Below the pieces are notes generated by a model. That model did not search any database. It was not told the origin of the DNA and saw nothing but the letters and a program-made list of their open reading frames with translations. A stretch of DNA of 64,000 nucleotides from Streptomyces roseus (GTDB taxonomy: Bacteria > Actinomycetota > Actinomycetes > Streptomycetales > Streptomycetaceae), in the NCBI RefSeq assembly GCF_001044425.1, contig NZ_LFML01000033.1, positions 1 through 64,000 on the forward strand. The letters run 5' to 3'. The position numbers were made by a program, and so were the translations under genes. This document shows positions 56,411-64,000 of the stretch, in pieces. Position 1 is the stretch's first letter. The number at the start of each line of letters is the position of its first letter.

Positions 56411-56898
56411 GCGGTGTGCTCCTTCACTGTCTCGCGTACGGCCTCCAACAGGCCCGCGCTCGCCGCCTCGACGAGCTCCAGGCACTGCTCGAACCCCGCG
56501 CGGGAGCCGTAATAGGGATCCGGTACGTCGGCTTCTGCGGCGGTCGCCGCCGGGTCGTAGGAACGCAGCAGGCGCACCTTGGCGGCGTCTTCGGGAGTGG
56601 GTGCGAGCGACCGCAGGTCTCGCAGGTGCCCGGCGTCGAGTGCGATGACGAGGTCGAGACCGGCGAACCACGAGGCCCGGAACTGCCGGGCACGGTGATC
56701 CTGCTCGTACCCGGCGGCTTCCAGGACGGCGACCGTGCGCGGATCGGCGCCGTCCCCCTCGTGCCAGCCGCCGGTGCCGGCGCTGTCCACCTCGACCAGG
56801 GCGTCGAGCCCGGCTTCGACGACGCGGGCCCGGAAGACGGACTCGGCCATGGGGGAGCGGCAGATGTTGCCCGTGCAGACGAAGCACACGCGATACAT
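56407..56898 (-). CDS. ptpA: Low-molecular-weight protein-tyrosine phosphatase PtpA
   Basis: 163 residues. The P-loop VCTGNICRSP has the CX5R motif (C9, R15 with the first residues VCFVC preceding), and the acid aspartate is in DPYYG near the C-terminus. It removes phosphate from protein tyrosines. The S. coelicolor orthologue PtpA is linked to pigmented antibiotic production when overexpressed. Translation is coupled to the downstream PLP lyase gene (ATGA overlap). Confidence 0.93.
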   Translation of the reverse strand: MYRVCFVCTGNICRSPMAESVFRARVVEAGLDALVEVDSAGTGGWHEGDGADPRTVAVLEAAGYEQDHRARQFRASWFAGLDLVIALDAGHLRDLRSLAPTPEDAAKVRLLRSYDPAATAAEADVPDPYYGSRAGFEQCLELVEAASAGLLEAVRETVKEHTA

Positions 56899-56907
56899 GG
56901 AAGCCGC

Positions 56908-57288
56908 TCAGTCCTTGTCGGGCAGGGCCATGTTCACGGCCCAGGAGACGACGGAGATGATCAGGCCGCCCAGCAGGGCGGTCCAGAAGCTGTCGACGTG
57001 GAAACTGAGGTCGAGCTGCTTGGCCAGCCAGGAGGTCAGCATCAGCATCAGGGCGTTCACGACGAGGGTGAACAGTCCGAGGGTGAGGATGAACAGGGGA
57101 AGTGAGAAGAACTTCACCACGGGCTTCACGATCAAGTTGACCAGGCCGAAGACCAGGGCGACCAGAATCAGGCTGAGGGTCCGGCGGCCGAGGGAGCTCT
57201 GGTCGTCGAGCGTGATGCCGGCGAGCAGCCAGATGGCGACGGCCAGGGCAGCCGCGTTGGCGAGCGTCTTGACTACGAAATTCGTCAT
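56908..57288 (-). CDS. Phage_holin_4_2 / YvlD-like membrane protein
   Basis: 126 residues with four hydrophobic segments (about 8-28, 36-55, 62-85 and 100-120). The sequence pattern NLIVKPVVKFFSLPLFILTLGLF and the closing NMAL fit the Phage_holin_4_2 family. Despite the name, members are chromosomal membrane proteins of unclear function, and nothing else phage-like is nearby. It lies 10 bases upstream of ptpA on the same strand. Confidence 0.85.
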   Translation of the reverse strand: MTNFVVKTLANAAALAVAIWLLAGITLDDQSSLGRRTLSLILVALVFGLVNLIVKPVVKFFSLPLFILTLGLFTLVVNALMLMLTSWLAKQLDLSFHVDSFWTALLGGLIISVVSWAVNMALPDKD

Positions 57289-57377
57289 GTGTCTGATCGT
57301 GGCAGAGAAGATCCCGGTGGGACATCAGCAGATCAGCGGATGCCTGGGGACGTGAGAGAGCAAGGGGCACAACGACG

Positions 57378-57695
57378 ATGAAGGCCTTCCGGCTGGATGA
57401 GCTCGAGGCGGAGCGGCTCGCGAACGACGGCGCCTATCTGCAGTTCCTGCGCGAACGGAACATGTCGGTCGGGCTGTACGCCCTCGACGCCGGCCAGAGC
57501 GACCCGCAGCAGCCGCACCGCCAGGACGAGGTGTACTTCGTGGTGAGCGGGCGCGGCTCGATCACGGTCGGGGAGCAGACGACGACGGTGGCGCGCGGCA
57601 GCGTCGTCTACGTGCCCGCCGGGGAGGTTCACAAGTTCCATCACATCACCGAGGACCTGCGGGTATTGGTGGTGTTCTCCCCGCCGGAGGCCTGA
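57378..57695 (+). CDS. Cupin-domain protein
   Basis: 105 residues, essentially one cupin barrel. Motif 1 is PHRQDEVYFVVSGRGS, with His and Glu metal ligands. Motif 2 is YVPAGEVHKFHHI, with His. Enzymatic role and metal are unknown. It starts with ATG and is divergent from the holin-like gene, then followed by a complex hairpin terminator. Confidence 0.9.
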   Translation: MKAFRLDELEAERLANDGAYLQFLRERNMSVGLYALDAGQSDPQQPHRQDEVYFVVSGRGSITVGEQTTTVARGSVVYVPAGEVHKFHHITEDLRVLVVFSPPEA

Positions 57696-57717
57696 GCGGG
57701 CGGGCCCCGACCCAGGG

Positions 57718-57761
57718 TCGGACCCCCTGATTCCCCTAAGGGGCGGATCAGGGGAGTCCGA
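57718..57761 (+). terminator. Terminator after the cupin gene
   Basis: Composite hairpin: TCGGAC/GTCCGA outer arms, CCCTGAT/ATCAGGG middle arms and CCCC/GGGG inner arms around TAA. Confidence 0.75.
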
Positions 57762-57850
57762 GGGCTCGCGGGCCCCCGGGCGGCCGAGCGGCCTCCTAGC
57801 ATCGAGAGCAGGAAGTCACGGCTCGGGAAGCTCAGGAAGAGGTTGAGGAC

Positions 57851-58078
57851 ATGGACGGGATCCGACGGACGTTCGCAGGCATGCCCTGGTGGGTCAAGTG
57901 GGTCGCGATCCCGCTTCTGGTGCTCTTCGTCTTCGGCGGCGTCATCACGAGCATCCTCGGTGCCCTGATCTCGTTCGTCTTCCAGCTGCTGCTCTTCGTC
58001 GCCCTCGTGGGCGGCCTGGTCTTCATCGTGAAGAAGTTCACCGGCGGTGGTGCAAAGTCCTCCTCGCGCGACTGGTAG
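57851..58078 (+). CDS. DUF5326 small membrane protein
   Basis: 75 residues with two adjacent membrane helices (about 14-36 and 38-62) and a Gly/Ser/Lys tail. It opens MDGIRRTFAGMPWWVKWVAIP. It matches the small DUF5326 proteins of Streptomyces found upstream of ssgR. Role unknown. GAGGACATG is the ribosome-binding site. An 18-bp terminator follows. Confidence 0.8.
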   Translation: MDGIRRTFAGMPWWVKWVAIPLLVLFVFGGVITSILGALISFVFQLLLFVALVGGLVFIVKKFTGGGAKSSSRDW

Positions 58079-58113
58079 GTCGCCGGAGCCCTGATCTCCG
58101 GGCCGAGATCTGC

Positions 58114-58152
58114 GGGCCCTGGTCCCGGGCTTCGAGCCCGGGACCAGGGCCC
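58114..58152 (+). terminator. Terminator after the DUF5326 gene
   Basis: GGGCCCTGGTCCCGGGCT (58114-58131), loop TCG, AGCCCGGGACCAGGGCCC (58135-58152): perfect 18-bp stem. Confidence 0.9.
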
Positions 58153-58422
58153 GGGTCAATCCGGGGGATTAACCCGGGCGGGGGAACGGGGGGTGGCAAA
58201 CCACCCGCACCGCGGGAATCGGCCGATAGGGTGGCAATCTGCGCCGTTCCCTGGGCACCGGACGCCGGTGGTACCGCCTTGACCTGCGGTTTTCTCCAGT
58301 GTCGGCCTGGTGCGACCCCCAGGAATCGCGGCGCGCGCGGGGGCGGCCCCCGCAGGGCGGGCCCTCCCCAGGCCCGCCGCCACGCCTGGGGGTGAGCTTT
58401 GTCTCCGGTTCACAATGCCGGT
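58153..58422 (+). other. ssgR upstream region, no gene
   Basis: About 270 bp of GC-rich sequence between the terminator and ssgR. TTGACC near 58279 may be a promoter -35. No tRNA or short gene was recognised. Confidence 0.4.
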
Positions 58423-59169
58423 GTGCCGACGCTGATCGGTTCGGTGCAGCGCGCGTTGAGGCTGCTCGAAGCAGCGGGCTCCCACAGCGCGGGAGCCCCG
58501 GCGAAACAACTGGCGCGCGAAGCCGGGCTCCCCCTTCCCACCGCGTACCACCTGCTGCGCACCCTCACGCACGAGGGCTACCTGCGCCGCGAGGGCGGCG
58601 TGTTCGTGCTCGGCGCGGCCGCCGGGCGGCTGGCGGGCGGCGGACTCCAGCAGAAACGTCGCAGCATGATCCTCGACTCCCTCGCGCACTTCCGCGACGC
58701 GGTCGGGGCCCCCATCTACTTCGCCGTGTTCCGCGAGGGCGAGATCGAGCTCGTGGGCGTCTCGGACACCCCGGCCAGCCCCGCTGTCGAGGAGTGGGCG
58801 GATTTCCGTGCGACCGGCCACGCGCACGCCATCGGGCAGTGCCTGCTGGCCCAGCTCGACGAGAAGACGCGCAAGGACTACTACGAGCGGCACCCGGTCG
58901 AGGCCGTCACCCAGTACACCGTCCGGGACCAGAGCGCCCTCGAACATCGCATCGGCTCTCTCGGTCGCATGGAGCCGGTTACGGAGCGTCAGGAGTACGC
59001 GCTGGGCACGGTCTGCGCGGCCATCCCCATCACGGCGGGCGATACCGCCGCAACAATGGCGATTTCGCTCCCTTTGCACCAGGAGGAACGATTGCCGAAT
59101 GTAGTCAATCGACTACGGAGTGAAGTAGGCGCGCTGTTGAGTACCCTCTCGTTCTCTATCAGTATCTGA
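58423..59169 (+). CDS. ssgR: IclR-family regulator SsgR
   Basis: 248 residues from GTG 58423. N-terminal winged helix with GSVQRALRLLEAAGSHSAGAPAKQLAREAGLPLPTAYHLLRTL, and the IclR effector domain with GHAHAIGQCLLAQLDE, PVTERQEYALGTVCAAIPI. The adjacent downstream gene is ssgA. In S. coelicolor SsgR is the activator that controls ssgA for sporulation-specific division, independently of the classical whi genes. A TTG at 58399 is a possible earlier start. Neither has an obvious Shine-Dalgarno. Confidence 0.93.
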   Translation: MPTLIGSVQRALRLLEAAGSHSAGAPAKQLAREAGLPLPTAYHLLRTLTHEGYLRREGGVFVLGAAAGRLAGGGLQQKRRSMILDSLAHFRDAVGAPIYFAVFREGEIELVGVSDTPASPAVEEWADFRATGHAHAIGQCLLAQLDEKTRKDYYERHPVEAVTQYTVRDQSALEHRIGSLGRMEPVTERQEYALGTVCAAIPITAGDTAATMAISLPLHQEERLPNVVNRLRSEVGALLSTLSFSISI

Positions 59170-59266
59170 AAACTCACTCCTTGTGATCTGCATGCGCTTC
59201 CACCACCCTTGTCAAGAGGGCCCTGGGGGATCATTCCTGGCCACTTCCACTACAGCGGGGTAGTCC

Positions 59267-59716
59267 ATGCGCGAGTCGGTACAGGCAGAGGTCATGATGA
59301 GCTTCCTCGTTTCCGAGGAGCTCTCCTTCCGGATCCCGGTGGAACTCCGGTACGAAACCCGAGACCCCTACGCAGTGCGCCTGACGTTCCACCTTCCCGG
59401 AGACGCCCCCGTGACCTGGGCGTTCGGCCGCGAGCTGCTCCTCGACGGCATCAACAAGCCGTGCGGGGACGGCGATGTGCACATCGCTCCCACCGAGCCG
59501 GAGGAACTGTCCGACGTCCACATCAGGCTCCAGGTCGGCAGCGACCGGGCCCTGTTCCGCGCCGGCGCGGCGCCGCTCGTCGCGTTCCTCGACCGTACCG
59601 ACCGGCTTGTTCCGCTCGGTCAGGAGCGAAACCTCGGCGACTTCGAGGAGAACCTCGACGAGGCGCTGGACCGGATCCTGGCCGAGTCCCGGCAGAACGA
59701 GCAGAACGCCGGCTGA
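59267..59716 (+). CDS. ssgA: Sporulation and cell division protein SsgA
   Basis: 149 residues, close to the S. coelicolor SsgA sequence: SFLVSEELSFRIPVELRYET, DPYAVRLTFHLPGDAPVTWAFGREL, VGSDRALF and APLVAFLDRTDRLVPLGQE. SsgA marks sites of wall remodelling and helps place SsgB and thus FtsZ during sporulation septation. It lies 97 bases downstream of ssgR. Translation could start at ATG 59267 or at the internal MM (about residue 10). The first is used here. Confidence 0.96.
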   Translation: MRESVQAEVMMSFLVSEELSFRIPVELRYETRDPYAVRLTFHLPGDAPVTWAFGRELLLDGINKPCGDGDVHIAPTEPEELSDVHIRLQVGSDRALFRAGAAPLVAFLDRTDRLVPLGQERNLGDFEENLDEALDRILAESRQNEQNAG

Positions 59717-59792
59717 GCGGGCGGACCCGACCGGCCGAGCCGGCCGACCGTACGCGCCGAGTTCCCCCGGGCCCCCGAGCCTCCCGGGCCGC

Positions 59793-61205
59793 TCAGCGCT
59801 TGCGCCGCCGGCCCCGGCCGCCGCGGACCCGCCCCGAGGCCGCCGCTGCGGCCGGGGATCCCGGCCGGTCGGCGGAGACCACCAGCGCCGCGAGCGCGGT
59901 GGTCACCGGGACCGACGCCACCAGGCCGATCGATCCGACGAGGGTGCGCACGATCTCCTCCGCGACCAGCTCGCTGTTGGCCACCGAGCCCATGCTGCTG
60001 TTCGCGATCGAGAACAGCAGCAGCAGCGGAAGCGCCGCGCCCGCGTAGGCCAGTACCAGGGTGTTGACCACCGAGGCGATGTGGTCGCGGCCGATCCGGA
60101 TGGCCGCCCGGTACAGGGCACGGGGGCCCATCGACGAGTCGGCCTGGTGGAGTTCCCAGACCGCCGACGTCTGGGTGACCGTCACGTCGTCGAGTACGCC
60201 GAGCGACCCGATGATCACCCCCGCGAGCAGCAGACCGCTCATGTCGATGTCAGGGTAGAGCCCGTGGATGAGCCCGGTGTTGTCGTCGGTGTTGCCGCTG
60301 AGGAACGCCCAGTCGACGAACACCGAGCCGAGCAGCCCGATCAGCAGCAGCGAGACGAGTGTGCCGAGGACGGCGACGGACGTACGGGCGCTGAGGCCGT
60401 GGCACATGTAGAGCGCGATGAGCATGATCGCGCTTGCTCCGACGACCGCGACGACCAGTGGGTTCGAGCCCTGGAGGATCGCCGGGAGGATGAAGAGGGT
60501 CAGCACGCCGAAGCTGACCACCAGGGCGATCAGCGCGAACAGGCCCCGCATCCGTCCGACGACGACCACGGCCACGGCGAAGATGGCGGCCAGCACCGCC
60601 AGCGGCAGCTTGCGGTTGACGTCGACCACGGAGTACTGGAGGTCCCGGGGCGCGTCCGGTGCGTACGCGACGACCACCTCCTGGTCCTTCTCCAACTGCC
60701 GCGGCGCGCCCGGCTGGACGATCTCGACGAACGTCCGGCCCTTGTCCGGACCGGTGCCGACCTCGACGGTGGCCTTCTTGCAGTCGCCCGTCTGCCGGGC
60801 CCGGGCCTCGCGGCCCTCCGGCGTGGTGACGTTCCCGGTGGTCGGCACCTGCGAGGCGTTCACCGATTTGCAGTCGACCTGTTCGAGCGCGACGACCCGG
60901 CCCTGCTGGGTCTGCCGGTCGAAGCCCACCCCGGAGCGCTCGTGGGCGGGCGCGCCGCCCGGCCAGAGGACCACCATGCCGACGAAGACGGCGACGGCGA
61001 ACGGGATCAGGACCGCCGCGATGACCTTGCGCAGGTGCTTCGAGACGGGAGCAGCCGGTCCGTGGCCGTGCGAATGACCGTGGGAGTGGCCCGGGGCCGG
61101 GACCTGGTCATGCCGGTGGTCGTCGTGCCCGTGGCCCGCGTGGATGTGGTCGTTGTGACCTGTGGGCTCGGTGGGCTGGGTGGGGGGCTGCGGCGAGGAC
61201 GTCAC
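59793..61205 (-). CDS. YibE/F-family membrane protein with His-rich N-terminus
   Basis: 470 residues from GTG 61205 (a GTG at 61238 adds 11). The first 60 residues carry about a dozen histidines (repeats HSHGHSHGHG, HNDHIHAGHGHDDHRHD), a likely metal-binding region. Then come one membrane segment (about 57-80), an extracytoplasmic domain, and about seven membrane helices (about 200-450) characteristic of YibE/YibF. Function of the family is not established. It is convergent with ssgA and divergent from thiC. Confidence 0.85.
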   Translation of the reverse strand: MTSSPQPPTQPTEPTGHNDHIHAGHGHDDHRHDQVPAPGHSHGHSHGHGPAAPVSKHLRKVIAAVLIPFAVAVFVGMVVLWPGGAPAHERSGVGFDRQTQQGRVVALEQVDCKSVNASQVPTTGNVTTPEGREARARQTGDCKKATVEVGTGPDKGRTFVEIVQPGAPRQLEKDQEVVVAYAPDAPRDLQYSVVDVNRKLPLAVLAAIFAVAVVVVGRMRGLFALIALVVSFGVLTLFILPAILQGSNPLVVAVVGASAIMLIALYMCHGLSARTSVAVLGTLVSLLLIGLLGSVFVDWAFLSGNTDDNTGLIHGLYPDIDMSGLLLAGVIIGSLGVLDDVTVTQTSAVWELHQADSSMGPRALYRAAIRIGRDHIASVVNTLVLAYAGAALPLLLLFSIANSSMGSVANSELVAEEIVRTLVGSIGLVASVPVTTALAALVVSADRPGSPAAAAASGRVRGGRGRRRKR

Positions 61206-61285
61206 CGGCAGATCATCGCAAGAGTTGAGGGGGCCCACTGTTCAGCACGCCACAAATGACGCTAGCGTGGGGGCACCTTTGCACA

Positions 61286-63205
<1,920 letters not shown>

Positions 63206-63225
63206 CCCGCTCTTGAGCGGCCGGC

Positions 63226-63263
63226 GCTGCTCTGGGGAGGATGAGGGGGCTTCCCAGAGCAGC
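63226..63263 (+). terminator. Terminator after thiC
   Basis: GCTGCTCTGGG (63226-63236) with CCCAGAGCAGC (63253-63263), 11-bp stem and 16-base loop, 21 bases after the thiC stop. Confidence 0.65.
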
Positions 63264-63294
63264 GTCCCGGCGCGCAGCCGTGCGCCGGTGCGGG

Positions 63295-64000
63295 TCAGAC
63301 CTTCGCGTCGCGCGATGTTTCACGTGAAACAGGGACGGACGGCACACTGCGGGCCGCTGCGAAGCCGCGATTGGCCTCCGTCTGCAGGCGGTACGACTCC
63401 GGCAGGTCGGGCAGGGCCAGCAGTCGGTCGCAGGCGCGCAGCGAGGCCTGCATGTCCCCCACCCAGTACGCGGTGATGGAGTGCTCGAAGAGCAGCCCCC
63501 ACTGGTACACCCAGGGCTGGACGAAGAGCAGGTCCGACGGGGCCGGGCGGTCCAGCACCGCTGAGGTGATCGCGTGGGCCGAGTGGTGGCGCCCCATCAC
63601 CCGAAGTCTGGAGGCAAGTTCGTAGCAGGCTTCCAGCCGGGTGGGACGGGACTCCCAGGCCTGTGAAAGGGCGTCCATGGCCGCGGGCCAGTCGCCGGAC
63701 TCGGCGCTCAGGACTCCGGCTTGGAGCAGCGCGTAGTAGACCTCCTCGGCCCAGCCGCCCATGGCCGCCCGGTGTCGGTAGAGCCGGATCGCCGCGGCCG
63801 TGTCGCCCATGTCCCGCATCGTCTGGGCGAGGTAGAAGACCGTCCTGGTGTTGGAGGGGTCCCGTTCCAGTTCGGCGCCGAGCAGACGGGCATCACGTTC
63901 GAACTTGTCGTGCCGGGAGCCCCCGTCGGCATGGTCCTCGATGAACAGCGCGTCGAGGTTCTCCTGGAAGCCGGGACGCTCGTCGTACTCTCCGGGGGCG
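63295..64000 (-). CDS. TPR-containing protein (glycosyltransferase-like), 5' end missing
   Basis: Only the C-terminal 234 residues are in the window: the frame remains open to the right edge, so the start is outside. The visible part reads like tetratricopeptide repeats (FYLAQTMRDMGDTAAAIRLYRHRAAMGGWAEEVYYALLQAG, ASRLRVMGRHHSAHAITSAVL), a pattern found after GT2 glycosyltransferase domains of the SunS-like type. That domain would lie beyond the edge, so the assignment is inference. It contains parS site 10 near its end. ATG 63819 is internal, not the start. Confidence 0.75.
   Translation of the reverse strand, partial: APGEYDERPGFQENLDALFIEDHADGGSRHDKFERDARLLGAELERDPSNTRTVFYLAQTMRDMGDTAAAIRLYRHRAAMGGWAEEVYYALLQAGVLSAESGDWPAAMDALSQAWESRPTRLEACYELASRLRVMGRHHSAHAITSAVLDRPAPSDLLFVQPWVYQWGLLFEHSITAYWVGDMQASLRACDRLLALPDLPESYRLQTEANRGFAAARSVPSVPVSRETSRDAKV
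63317..63330. other. parS: parS site 10 (inside the edge gene)
   Basis: Perfect 14-mer, 16 bp with flanks, near the 3' end of the TPR gene. The frame reads Val-Ser-Arg-Glu-Thr. Confidence 0.97.

Noticed and set aside
56908..57288. Prophage remnant suggested by the holin-named family
   Set aside because: The family is a widespread chromosomal membrane protein. No integrase, capsid or lysis genes are near.

Overview
The window is a chromosome-origin region from a Streptomyces species or a very close relative. The evidence is the very high GC content, frequent GTG starts, a DnaA-box-rich oriC between dnaN and dnaA, ten perfect copies of the parS 14-mer GTTTCACGTGAAAC, the developmental genes ssgR-ssgA, a sigma-R type promoter ahead of trxBA, and a gene order that runs in step with the oriC-proximal part of the S. 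coelicolor chromosome (gyrA through thiC). No prophage, transposon, CRISPR array or biosynthetic cluster was seen.

Layout. 1-10 kb (minus strand): tRNA-Ile, a DUF3566 membrane protein, gyrA, gyrB, dciA (DUF721), recF, a 21-bp tandem repeat, a 6-phosphogluconate dehydrogenase-like gene and dnaN. 10.2-10.8 kb: oriC. 10.9-12.7 kb: dnaA, divergent from rpmH-rnpA-yidD-yidC-jag, rsmG and parA-parB (13-18.8 kb). 19.6-29.2 kb (minus): trxA-trxB, an anti-sigma/ECF sigma pair, a pseudokinase, murJ and a DUF6049 protein, an arrangement shared with the mycobacterial oriC region. 29.4-34 kb: pcnA/cca (with an apparent frameshift), an MFS transporter, inositol-1-phosphate synthase and a PadR regulator. 34.3-41 kb: a class A penicillin-binding protein, a GT87 mannosyltransferase-like protein, an alanine-racemase-family protein, FemX and a small membrane protein. 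41.3-46.5 kb: rpsF-ssb-rpsR-rplI, a MATE transporter and dnaB. 46.5-58 kb: mostly accessory enzymes and regulators (two unknown small proteins, a serine hydrolase, an AlkZ-like protein, acetyltransferases, a HAD phosphatase, a flavohemoprotein-like protein, a Nudix hydrolase, a LysR regulator with a TTA codon, a PLP lyase, PtpA, small membrane proteins and a cupin). 58.4-63.2 kb: ssgR, ssgA, a YibE/F protein and thiC behind a TPP riboswitch. The right edge cuts a TPR protein gene.

How it works together. Nearly the whole replication-start and segregation toolkit is here: DnaA, DnaN, RecF, DciA, gyrase, SSB, DnaB, ParA, ParB and parS. The most notable reading is that DnaA-box clusters are not confined to oriC. 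They also sit between the divergent dnaA and rpmH promoters, in the parA leader beside a parS site, directly upstream of the apparent dnaB promoter, and as degenerate 21-bp repeats between recF and gnd. The parS sites lie in convergent junctions (two of them built into terminator palindromes), as tandem pairs, or inside coding sequence where each reads Val-Ser-Arg-Glu-Thr. A second theme is the cell envelope: MurJ with its pseudokinase, the class A PBP, FemX and the racemase-like protein sit together, with a PadR palindrome and a Crp-like site between padR and the PBP gene.
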